Shown here piece by piece: positions 45,869 to 55,444 of a stretch of 62,000 bases of DNA; within the stretch, counting starts at the first letter, position 1; each line of letters begins with the position of its first letter. The notes below the pieces were generated by a model. That model was not told where the DNA came from. It saw only the letters and a program-made list of their open reading frames with translations, and did no database searches. Both the position numbers and the translations under genes were made by a program. Origin of the DNA: Diphasiastrum complanatum (lineage: Eukaryota; Streptophyta; Lycopodiopsida; Lycopodiales; Lycopodiaceae); the NCBI GenBank assembly GCA_029204225.1, contig CM055097.1:57928519-57990518 (forward strand), read 5' to 3'.

Positions 45869-45935
45869 TGCAGGAGGAGGCTGCTGGAATCCTGCCCCAT
45901 CTCCACCATCTGCTCCATCAAAGTGGTGCCCGGAA

Positions 45936-47931
45936 TCATGAAATTGGGCGTGCACTGCATGAACCGATGGTGTTGACTGGACAGCTGCCTTTAAGAATTC
46001 TTCCAAGGTGTCTATGTGCTGGTTCAGGGCCTCGAAGGAAGCAAGTTATGATTGTGGCTTTCAACTTTTGGGCCAACGTTTGATAGGCCACCACTGGAGT
46101 GGCAGTTCCCTCAGGAATAACTGGTGGTGCGAAGTTGTTGAAGTCCACCAATTCCAGCTATCCCGTCATAACGGAACGTGCGGCTTGTGCATCTGCTACA
46201 GCCTCATCCCTTTTGGCTTTGTGTATGCTACATGTTGGATATCTTCAGTTGGAGCTAGTTCTAGAGGTGAAATAGCATCTGCTACTATTGTTGATTATAA
46301 TTGGTGAGGTTCTGAATCTGCAATTGTTGTTGTTTTTTTTTCTCCTCCAGCCTTGTTTTCTCTTTCTGAAGGTCCGCCATAGTACCATCGTCAAATTGTC
46401 GCATAGTATATTGTCCTCCTAGGGTGCCGAATAGATTGTATTGGAGCTCATTCACCAACCATACCGCTTTTTGGGCTGCAAGGGGTAGCTACTCCCAAGA
46501 ACCAATGTTAGGGAGGGTGCGTGTGTAGTTAGGATACGACATTGGGTTAAAGGGTAGGAAATCAGGAGCAGGGTTAGATGGAGATGTATGAAAGGCTGGT
46601 GGAGGTGATTGAGGATTGATGAGTGAAAGAGGTGGGGAGATATTGCATGGCGAAGATGTGTGGATTGGGTTAGTGGTGACAGCGGTTGATGGAAGTGCGG
46701 TAAGTAATTGTAATGCAAAATCATCTACGTTCACTGTAGAGTCAAGTAGGATGGAGATTTGTATAGGTGAGGGCTTTTGTGAAAGTGTGGAAGCGAAGCC
46801 CGTGTTGAGAGTTAGTGATGGTGTGGAGGTGGCAGTAAATGGTGGGGGTGGTGGTGGAAGTGTGAGAGCAAGTGAGGGGAATGGGGTTATGGAGGTTGCC
46901 TGTGTGGATGGAACCACGCCCATAGGATCAGAACCAGAAGTGCCTACCGCCACTGACCTGCCTGTTGCTGCCGCTACTGCTTGCCTGCGTTGTTGGACCT
47001 GGTGGAGTAAGGCCGCCTGCTGCTCTAGGACCTCCTTTGGGACCTGAGAGGGTTTAAGACTCCCTCCGGATTCAGCATACTCAGTCCTGATGTCGCTGGA
47101 TAGAATGTCGTGAGGGACATCGGCTTTTGTGCTGATCGTCTTCCCTTTCTGCTTCTTAGTAGGTGGGGCTGGTGAGACTGGTTTTGCTATTGGTTGGGGT
47201 GTGGCTCGTTTTTTTGTGCTTGGATAGAGATCATCCAACTCCTTGATGGAAGCAGTCCCCCTAGATCCCAACTGTTTGGTAACCAACATGTGTAGGAGAT
47301 ATCCACATTTGGTAGTTGGTTTTCTAACTTTCAGGGCTCCGCACAGCTTCTCTGCTACCTTCTCAGCCCACTTGTAATTTTGAGTGGGATCGTCCATGGT
47401 GAGGGTCAAAGAGAAGAGGTCGCTCGGTGGTATGCGATCCATCTTGGCAGTATGCACTTCAACTATGGTGACGAGGATTTTCGAGGCGGCCCATCGATGG
47501 GGATCTGTGATGAGGCGTATGGTGATCGCGTCATTGGTTTGGGCAATGGTGTTGCCTTCCTCTGTCAGAAACTTTGTAAAGTACTTGGCATCATAGTTAG
47601 TGCCCTTGCCATGGATTGTCTCTCTGAGATTAGGGAAGCCAATGCTCTGGAGATTCTCAGGAGAGACGTTGATGATTGTATAACTGCCACTCTTAGATGT
47701 AAGCTTGAAAGTTTGGAATTCATCCGAATAGGTGGAGTAGGCTGCTCGGATCAGGCTCTCGCTCTACTGGTCACAGAAAAGAGTCAGATCAAAGCCAAGG
47801 GTTGTGAGGATATCCTTGGCCAGAGTGAGCTGCTCGGCGTTATTCTTGATATAAATCATAAAAATATCTCCTGAATAAGAGCGAGGAGGTTTACGGTGAT
47901 GCAAACTGAATGAGGAATCGCGGGAGGCCAT
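45936..47931 (-). pseudogene. long extra ORF downstream of gypsy integrase, function unknown
   Basis: From ATG at 47,931 (MASRDSSFSLHHRKPPRSYS) one frame runs about 480 codons to 46,489, broken only by TAG at 47,764-47,766 and closed by TAG at 46,489; both fit Gln codons. The same type of sequence continues, with frameshifts, to about 45,936. The N-terminal third looks globular (YDAKYFTKFL, HRWAASKILVTIVEVHTAKM, LLHMLVTKQLG). Then comes a basic region and a long Pro/Ser/Thr-rich tail, including PPPPPPF. It lies about 0.7 kb after the gypsy integrase end on the same strand, the place of env-like or extra ORFs in Athila/Tat elements. No signal peptide or membrane segment is visible, so an envelope role is not supported. 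Confidence 0.55.
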
Positions 47932-48634
47932 AATAGAAGTGATTTTAAATTGTTCTGAAAATTTTGAAAATTTTGAAAAATTTTGGCATAATCTCGAGAG
48001 CAACAATCTAAAATGAATTCGTGGAGAGAAGGGTGGAGGTCCATATATAGACTTTTTTTGGCAGGAATTCGCAACTTCACTCAGAAATCATCCTCAGTGT
48101 TCACGATTTGGTAATGATGTTCGCGAATTTTGAGGCAACGTTCTGAGGGTCGGTGAATTCTTGTAGGTGATTTTTTATGCCAAAAGAGAAAAAAACGTCT
48201 GACAGTGCAAAACTTGTCTAATCAGAATTCGCAAAGATAGCAGAGAAATCGTGAAAATTATTTTGAGCTTCAGCGAATTGTCTGCAAATTCTGATAGTGG
48301 ATATTTGATGAAAAGAAGTAACTTTTTCTATTTTTAGAAATTTTTGTCTCTGAGACAGAATTTGCGGATGCCAAAGATGAATTGTGCACTGTAAAAAAGG
48401 GGTCAGGCGAATTCTATTTGAGATGGTGTGAGATAATTCTTTTGAAACTAATGGCTTTTGTGGTTTTCTCAGAGAAGACTGTTGGTATACTTGATCTGAT
48501 AGTATCTTGACAGTTTGAACAAGAAAGCACAGCAAAAATTTTGTCAAAATGGCGGGCAGGCAATAAGAAAAATAAAGAAGAACAGTAGAAAAGAAAATAA
48601 CTAATACAGATAAAACAGGGTTCATTGTACTTTC

Positions 48635-49150
48635 TCAGTCGGCTCCCATTGACCACAGTCTCGAGAATATCGCCTTGAAAGGTTTGGAGTTGTACATAAC
48701 CAGAGGCAAAGATGTTTTTAATGACGTAAAAGGTCCTTGGCCAGAAGATTTTAGTTTGCCTTTGAAGGCTTTGGCCTGGTATAGCAGGACCTTATCTCCA
48801 ACCTGGAAGTCTCTAAGTTTCAATGATCGATCATGCCATGTTTTTTGTCATCATTTGTGGACTTGTTGAGCATGGATGCTGATCCGTCGTGTTTCACAGA
48901 GTTGCTCCAGATGGAATAACCTGTTTGCTAGATTATGTTGAGTATCAAGCTCAAGGTTATAGGCCACTCTAAGGGAGGGATATGGAATTCCACAAGCATA
49001 ACGGCTTCTTGGCCATATGTTAGCTGGAAAGGGGTTAACCATGTAGCTCTCTTCGGGGTGGTGCAATAAGCCCAAAGAGCAGCATGGAGTTTGAGTTTTC
49101 TACTGATGTAACTAATCAAAACTATTGTTTGCAGCACATTCTTCTTCATC
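48635..49150 (-). pseudogene. Ty3/gypsy integrase C-terminal region
   Basis: RKLKLHAALWAYCTTPKRAT, then TPFQLTYGQEAV, is the end of the gypsy integrase core. After a shift come LRVAYNLELDTQHNLANRLF, KLRDFQVGDKVLLYQAKAF and the GPF motif (SSGQGPFTSLK), ending at a stop at 48,635. Catalytic residues lie upstream and are absent. 47,932-48,634 between this and the extra ORF has no further gene. Confidence 0.88.
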
Positions 49151-49289
49151 ATGCACTTATTTTGCAAAGGAATATGGGAGCTTAAGTATCTGGTCATCAC
49201 AAGGCATTGAAAAATCTCATTGGCAAGCAAGGGGAGCATTTCATAGAGCAACAAATCATGGAGGACACAATTCAAAAAATAAATATTTA

Positions 49290-49547
49290 GCTCAACTTTT
49301 CAGTGGTTTTACAGAAGAGCACAATTTAGATATCAAGCTAAAAACTCGCCAAGTATTACGATATTTCGAAAGACATTCAAATTCATTACAAAAAAGAGAT
49401 CCTTGTAATATATCAAAAATCTATTATAGAAAAATATTTAATTATCATCATCATCTTCTTCAAGATTCAGACGGATGGTATTGTAATAATCTCCTTTCAT
49501 ATGGATCCAAAAATTCTAAATTTTTTCTCTTGCTCATATCAATGTAA
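49290..49547 (+). CDS. unrecognised open frame
   Basis: The plus frame reads YLAQLFSGFTEEHNLDIKLK and a segment rich in Tyr, His and Asn (YYRKIFNYHHHLLQDSDGWY) to a stop at 49,545. It borders the gypsy integrase and the spliced gene on the other strand. No family recognised; it may be chance. Confidence 0.25.
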   Translation, partial: AQLFSGFTEEHNLDIKLKTRQVLRYFERHSNSLQKRDPCNISKIYYRKIFNYHHHLLQDSDGWYCNNLLSYGSKNSKFFLLLISM

Positions 49548-49772
49548 CCCGAATAAAGGGCCATTGCAGATGATCTTTTCGTATTCTCATTGGGAGTATA
49601 ACCCAATATCTTAATAACCAAATCTCTCTTCACAAAATTATTTTATATGTTCCTCCTGCATACTTATGGCCTCCTAAACAAACTGATAATGATTTGATGG
49701 CCATAATGACAGTGGTTGCATATGGATTATAAGATGAATGACATATACAAATCTCATTATTTTGAAAGTTTT

Positions 49773-50992
49773 TCAAATACTAAGATAGAGAAACATCTTT
49801 TCTCCCAGCTGATACACCTCGGACGCCTCCATGTATCATACCATACCAAAGGCATCTATTTCAATAGCATCCTGTAAACGAGAAAAGAAAATAAATTTAG
49901 AATGACACATAACACTGCAAACTCAATAAGAAAACTGAACAATATCAATACCAATAAGAAATAAGAAAACTGAATAATATCAATACCAATAAATTATCTA
50001 CTTACCAGATCATAATCATCGTAATCAACGACGTTTGCTCTACTAATGTCATGTCCTCCAATGGCCTCTACATATCCGGAGGGGATATATCTAGCCCTAG
50101 GGGGATATCTTTTTTGGAATTCCAAAAATTCCTTCTCTGTAGGCAAAGTTTTTTCATAGGCTTTAGATTTTTCAATCATGGCCTCCAAGGCCTCATTGCC
50201 ATATTTCCAATTGCCATCTTTATCATAATCTATCTCACTTTCAAGGTCATCATATGAGTAATAAACAATGTCAGAAAATTCTGATAATTTTTGAGCAAAA
50301 ATTGAGAGGATTTCATCCGCTCTCAAATTCAATACATCTTTTATATCATTAAATGAAATATAACATTCATTATTTAAAAAATATAAAGGAACATCGAGTA
50401 GAGTTAATTGATTAACAGGTTATGCAGTTGGAAGAAAATCAGAGAGGATTATAAAACTAGGGAGAGTTTTTTGATAATATGAAACCATAGATGCTTTAGC
50501 TTCAACCCCTATATTAGTATCTGCATCATTTACATCAACTGAAGCTGGTGCAGATGCTTCGATCAATGGAACAGTTGAAGATTCAAGAGACTCATCATCT
50601 AGAATTTCAGCAGATATGTAGAAGACAAAAGCCATTCCTTTGATTAGAAAGCGACATATTCTTTTGTGGATATCACAGTATATATTTCTTTTGAAATGGT
50701 CATGTCGGTTAGAGTACATTCTATTGTGTTTATGCTTAGAGGATGGTTGGGAATGTACAAGGTCCTGAAAATGAACGAAACAAAAATGATCTATATCCAA
50801 AACAGAATACTAATAATTTAAGAAAAATTATCAAGATAAGAAATTAAACTATAACGATTCTCATAAACTAGCTTATCGATATCAAAGGGAGCAAAAAAAA
50901 TACTAACAAAATACTCTAATTTGTTAGATGGAATGTCTGGCATTAAAAAAATCCACAAGTTTGTCATCTGAGGCCATGGAGGAACTAGCCAT
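49773..50992 (-). pseudogene. decayed intron-containing gene of unknown function
   Basis: Central exon 50,764-50,006 (253 codons, phase 0) has a strong acceptor (TTCGTTCATTTTCAG) and donor (GTAAGT). A 134-bp intron leads to exon 49,871-49,773 behind acceptor TTCTCGTTTACAG, in frame. Stops: TAA at 50,420-50,422 in the central exon and TGA in codon 12 of the last; both fit C-to-T changes. A possible first exon starts at ATG 50,992 (MASSSMASDDKLVDFF), but its join is out of phase and it holds a stop. The protein is acidic, with YYSYDDLESEIDYDKDGNW, KEFLEFQKRYPPRARYIPSG and VDYDDYDL. I do not recognise it. Splice sites and a TATA box argue for a former cellular gene or a DNA-transposon gene rather than LTR pol. 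Confidence 0.5.
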
Positions 50993-51271
50993 ATCGAACC
51001 CGATATCGGTTCAATGCGACAGATAGATATCGGTAGAGGAATAAAGCAAAGTGCGCACGCTGATCCGATACGATAAGGCCGAGAATGAAATTTTTCAAAA
51101 AACACTCGTCAGAAGTGGCTGATATTGATTCAGCACGTTTGAATGAATACGAGCATGCACAATAAGGGATGGTGCATGTCGATTCGATATTGCGAGAAGG
51201 AAAAAAAAACAAGAAGACTATAGAGTTCAGAATAAAAGATCATGAAATCAAAATATGGAAAGTGGTGCTCA

Positions 51272-51279
51272 TATTTATA
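51272..51279 (-). promoter_or_regulatory. TATA box candidate for the decayed spliced gene
   Basis: TATAAATA on the minus strand in the context GGCTATAAATATGAGC, about 280 bp upstream of the ATG at 50,992. Confidence 0.5.
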
Positions 51280-51299
51280 GCCAATTCTTGTTGATCACA

Positions 51300-52473
51300 G
51301 CCATACATTTGCCAAATAACGAATTGAGAAATAAAGTCTATATTATCCATCAATCAAAGTAAGACAAATTTGTACCTATGTCGGAATACATTAACTAGTC
51401 TATCACTAGATTCAACGAATCATCATTAGCCCTGACCCTAAAGTCTGTACCTGCACCGAAATACATTAAATAGACAATCACTAGCCTCCTAGAATAATCA
51501 TTACACCAATTATAAACAAATGATTAATGGATATCATTGAAAAACGTGTACAAGGAGAATTATTACAATCTTTTGCCCTATTTAAGCACCGTAAAGACGA
51601 AAATTTTCCTTTTGAGATAATGTTCATTCAAAACATTTTCATAAGTCTTTCATTATGCGTTCCAGTATGATTTTTCTGCGTATGGGATATCGGATCAACG
51701 CGCCTGGCAGACGATGGTTATGCTGTATTTGGGTTGCACGCGTCGAATCGCTATTCCAAGAACACAAATATTATCGAAATTTTCAAAACTATTGGACCCT
51801 ATTTACATGCTTAAATCTTGATTCGGAAGACTCTTCATACTGGCCAAAGTTATGTAGAATCTATCGAATCAAGCTCTGATTATTCATATTCTGTCCAATA
51901 TCGGATGAGCGCGCGAGAATACAAACTCTAGTTTTCAAATGCTTTATATGCGCGTCGATTAGCTATTGGATGAAAATCTGACCTGGTCTGATATTTAAAG
52001 CTTAACATTGTCAATTTCAGCATTAAATGGTAGAAGTGTGATAGCATACTTTTGTAGCATTAATTGTAGATGTGACCATACTTTATTTAAAATTAATTCT
52101 GGCTTATTTGATATGGACTAATCATTTTGATGACTGATGGATATTTAGTTTGATTTGATTGACAAGCCTCAGAGTAATCATCATCATAATCCGAGCCTCA
52201 AATATCCAAACCACCACGTTTGCAATCATTTCTGATTTTCTCTATATACACTGATCGACGACGCTGAAATTTTTTTGCTTATAGTTATTTGCATACATGC
52301 AATATCAATTCAGCATGCTCAAAACCAACTTCCTTCAATCCATTACTACTCGCACGTGCCCATCCGCTACCAGCTAACGAATTTGTTGAGCTCGGTTATC
52401 GCTTCGACGCGTCCGACCTGAGGTCTGATCCTGAAATCAACATTATCACGCGCTGATCCAATACTACACATTA
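51300..52473. other. AT-rich sequence without a gene
   Basis: Two diverged copies of a segment containing TATCGGAT and GCGCGTCGA-T(C/A)GCTATT occur at about 51,680-51,760 and 51,895-51,975. A TCTATATACAC box at 52,239-52,249 could serve the H3-like gene downstream. Confidence 0.4.
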
Positions 52474-52871
52474 ATGGCATGGACCAAGCAGACAACACGA
52501 GGTCATTCAGGTGGAATACCAATTTCAGGTGCGGATCAGGAAAATCCACAACCACCACCTCGTCCACCACCACCTCCTCCTAGGCCAAGGGGTAGAAGAA
52601 GAGACCCCATCCTGGCTCAAGGATATTTGGAATCTTCAGAAGACAAAATAATCTTCTGATTCCAAAATCTCATATACATAGGTCCATCAGAGACGTTAGA
52701 AAAAGTCTATCTGCAGATGTGAGATGGATTGTAATGGCAATTGAGGCGCTGTACACAACATATGAGGATTTCCAGGTGAAATTTTTTTCAGTTACTGTTG
52801 TTGCAGCTGTTCATGCTAAGAGGGTGACCATCATGTCCAAGGATTTTAACATTGTGTTCAAGTTTCGGGAC
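52474..52871 (+). pseudogene. divergent histone H3-like gene, broken by frameshifts
   Basis: Three frames in succession line up with histone H3. The start is MAWTKQTTRGHSGG against the H3 tail MARTKQTARKSTGG; a Pro/Arg-rich insert (PPRPPPPPPRPRGRRR) follows. After a shift, LKDIWNLQKTK parallels the H3 segment LREIRKYQKST. After another shift near 52,635, LLIPKSHIHRSIRDVR begins the histone fold and runs without a gap to AAVHAKRVTIMSKDFN, against H3 AIHAKRVTIMPKDI. The LLIP wording and unusual tail recall centromeric H3, but the loop-1 insertion of plant CENH3 is absent. H3 packages DNA in nucleosomes. The two frameshifts make this copy non-functional unless spliced in an unseen way; no intron is evident. 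Confidence 0.7.
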
Positions 52872-52921
52872 ACATATAACAAGTTTGCAGAATACTTTAG
52901 ATCTGCTCCCTCCTCTCTTGA

Positions 52922-55444
52922 AAAGAAGATTCAGAGAGGAGAAAACGAAAGCAATCTCAACCAACCCGGCTTGTTATTTGTATACATAGCAGGAGTGTTT
53001 CAAAGAAGAGGAGGTCTCTTGACCCTCCAAATAAAACGAGGGAATTTTCCAAGCCATCTCCTCTTAATATTATTCTTTCTTCCAGGCATTCTCCTCCTAA
53101 TTCTCCTCCTAAGTCTCATTCTTCTCCTCCCAGAACTCCATCTTTAACTTCTCCTGCTAAATCTTCCTCTCCTAATAAATCTCCACCTCCTAAATCTCCT
53201 CCTCCTCCTAACCCCGTAAATATTAGTTCCCCTCCTCCTGTTCTTGGAAACTATTTAGATGATTTTGTTAGTTTAAAAGTAGAATCAATTTTGAATGACA
53301 ATTCTTTTTGTGGTTTATCTGTATTACTCCCATCACCCCCTGCACTTGCCTTTGTAAATACTCCTCAATATGTTCAGTATGATCAATTGAAGCATGTTTG
53401 TGAGTCTTGTGCTTTGTCTAAGTCACATAGACTACCTTATACTAGATCTATTTCTAGATCTACAAAGCCTTTTCAACTTGTACATTCGGATATTCATGGA
53501 TTTACTACAATTAGCAATAGTGGAGCTAAGATGTATGTAACATTCATTGATGATTTTAGTAGATTTTGTTGGATCTATCTACTAAAGAGCAAGGATGAAG
53601 TGTATGATGTCTTTGTCAAGTTCAAGAATGCAAGGGAGAACCAATTTTCCACAAAGATCAAGTGCTTGAGAGGTGACAATGGTGGTGAGTACATATCTAA
53701 CAAGTTCAAGGCCTTTTGTGATGAGCATGGGATCAAGAGTGAGTATACAACATCAAGGACCCCACAACAGAATGGAGTGGCTAAAAGGAAGAATAGAACT
53801 TTATGTGAAAGTGCTAAAGCTATGAGGTTAAGTGCTAATCTTGACAAACCATTTTGGGATCAAGCTTTGTTGTGTGCCAATTTCTTATGCAATAGGTGGC
53901 CGAGTGCTATTTTGGATGGAAGGACACCTTTTGAGATGCTATTCAAGAGGAGGCCGAGTGTCAACTTTCTAAGAACCTCTGGATGCACATGCTATGTCAA
54001 CATTACTCTTGATGATAGGACCAAGGAGGATCCATCTTCAAGAAGAGGTATTTTTGTTGGATATAGTGAGGATCCTACTTTGGATGGTGGTGATGATGGA
54101 CCTTCATCAAGTCAAAAGCCAAGGAGAACATCAAGAGAAAGACAAGTACCTTCAAGGCTCACATATGATCAAAAGGGTAAGCAAGTAGTTTCTGGAAATT
54201 ATGTTGCTTTCCTAACCTCTTTGGATGAGCCTACAAGTGTAGATCAAGCAAGGAAAGAAGAGGAGTGGATCCAAGCAATGGATCTTGAGTATCGATCTCT
54301 TATGAAGAGTGGAACATCTTTTGGAGGATCTTCTTGTGTACATGGAGCTATGCAAGTGGATGGATGTTATCTTGATGTAAAATCAAGTAATGGATCTGGA
54401 AAACAAATTTTGTTCAATGACTTTGATGGTCAAGTTGAAGATCAAGAGATTGATCTCAAAGCGCTTCAACTAGTCAAAAGGGAAGTTGGCAATTTGGAGC
54501 TAGTCAAGAGCATCAAAGGAGAGGTAATTGGCAAAGGTGTTATGGATCTGTTTTTGCAGCATAATGAAGACTCAAGTAAGGTCAAAGGAGCAGCAAGGAA
54601 GTGTTGTTCAAGTTTAGTTTACTTTTTCTATCTCATGTTTGAGCAATTTCATGTGGATGTGTGCAAATTGTCAAGATATGGTAAAACTAGCTACATTGGT
54701 GAGCATTGTTTTGATGTTGGATTTGTACTAGCATTCTTGGCTGATTTTGCTGATGGAAATGAAGCTAGTGGAGGTTCATTATGTCACTCATCCATGGCTA
54801 AGTTCTCAAGTGTTGAGCTACTTGGTGCCAATACTTGGAGATTGTCAATTTTTGGTGAATTCATGGTCATTTTCTTGTGTCAAGTAGATCTTGAAGATGG
54901 ACTAGTGCAAACTACTTGGTTTATGGAGTCATGTGGTGCTGAATTTGCATCATTAATGTACTCACCTACTCATGGATTTCCAAGGTTTGATGGTTTCTTG
55001 TGGCAAGATGAAGATGGAGGCTCATTCATGGAGTATCGTGGTGGATACAAGGCAACAAAGGACAAAGGAGGAGGAGACATGCAAGCAAAAGTTGATCACT
55101 CACATTTATTGTTTGTTTGCTATATTTTTCCAGAGAGTTCAGAGTTGGAAGCATGGTGGAATAATTTCATTTACATTCTATTTGATTCTTCATGTTCTAG
55201 TCACATTTTTACATGTAAAATTGATGTAAGAAATAGTGAAGCATCCCAAGTGGACACTATTCTCTATATCAATTATGGTTGTTTCTATTTTGAGCATTAC
55301 ATGATCATTGAAAGGAGATATATTCTTAGGAAGACCAATGCACATTGTTCAAGTTTAGAGAAGGAAGGATCCATCTGCCCTGAAGTTAAATACTCTGTAA
55401 TTTTCTTAGACCATACGAGTGTAGAGTCAACTTATTGCATATGA
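52922..55444 (+). CDS. chimeric ORF: Pro/Ser-rich region, copia integrase, unrecognised C-terminus
   Basis: One frame is open for 840 codons between TGA 52,919 and TGA 55,442, the longest in the window. Part 1 (to about 53,390) is basic, then Pro/Ser-rich (SPPKSHSSPPRTP). Part 2 is copia integrase, joined inside its zinc site (CESCALSKSHR), with HSDIHGF, RGDNGGEY and GVAKRKNR; Lys at 53,783-53,785 replaces the catalytic Glu, so it should be inactive. It runs to the RT start (EEWIQAMDLEYRSLMK). At about 54,315 RT is replaced by part 3, about 375 residues I do not recognise, with EVGNLELVKSIKGEVIGKGV, FGEFMVIFLCQVDLEDG and WQDEDGGSFMEYRGGYKATK. The first ATG is inside integrase, so the start is unclear. 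Part 3 may be captured or chance-open non-coding sequence. Confidence 0.6.
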   Translation, partial: KEDSERRKRKQSQPTRLVICIHSRSVSKKRRSLDPPNKTREFSKPSPLNIILSSRHSPPNSPPKSHSSPPRTPSLTSPAKSSSPNKSPPPKSPPPPNPVNISSPPPVLGNYLDDFVSLKVESILNDNSFCGLSVLLPSPPALAFVNTPQYVQYDQLKHVCESCALSKSHRLPYTRSISRSTKPFQLVHSDIHGFTTISNSGAKMYVTFIDDFSRFCWIYLLKSKDEVYDVFVKFKNARENQFSTKIKCLRGDNGGEYISNKFKAFCDEHGIKSEYTTSRTPQQNGVAKRKNRTLCESAKAMRLSANLDKPFWDQALLCANFLCNRWPSAILDGRTPFEMLFKRRPSVNFLRTSGCTCYVNITLDDRTKEDPSSRRGIFVGYSEDPTLDGGDDGPSSSQKPRRTSRERQVPSRLTYDQKGKQVVSGNYVAFLTSLDEPTSVDQARKEEEWIQAMDLEYRSLMKSGTSFGGSSCVHGAMQVDGCYLDVKSSNGSGKQILFNDFDGQVEDQEIDLKALQLVKREVGNLELVKSIKGEVIGKGVMDLFLQHNEDSSKVKGAARKCCSSLVYFFYLMFEQFHVDVCKLSRYGKTSYIGEHCFDVGFVLAFLADFADGNEASGGSLCHSSMAKFSSVELLGANTWRLSIFGEFMVIFLCQVDLEDGLVQTTWFMESCGAEFASLMYSPTHGFPRFDGFLWQDEDGGSFMEYRGGYKATKDKGGGDMQAKVDHSHLLFVCYIFPESSELEAWWNNFIYILFDSSCSSHIFTCKIDVRNSEASQVDTILYINYGCFYFEHYMIIERRYILRKTNAHCSSLEKEGSICPEVKYSVIFLDHTSVESTYCI

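Noticed and set aside
46616-47047. Plus-strand ORF of 143 codons rich in Gly and Val
   Set aside because: It mirrors the Pro/Thr-rich tail of the minus-strand ORF.
47380-47874. Plus-strand ORF of 164 codons
   Set aside because: It lies antisense to the longer extra ORF, whose frame extends both ways and whose stops fit Gln codons; the plus frame has no motif.
45936-47931. Retroviral-type envelope protein
   Set aside because: The position fits, but there is no signal peptide, cleavage site or membrane anchor.
52474-52871. A functional centromeric H3 gene
   Set aside because: Two frameshifts interrupt it and the loop-1 insertion typical of plant CENH3 is missing.
52719-53147. Downstream part of the 142-codon ORF as a membrane protein
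   Set aside because: The Leu/Ile-rich end is the wrong-frame reading of the Pro/Ser-coding CTCCTCCT tract; only its first part is the H3-like fold.
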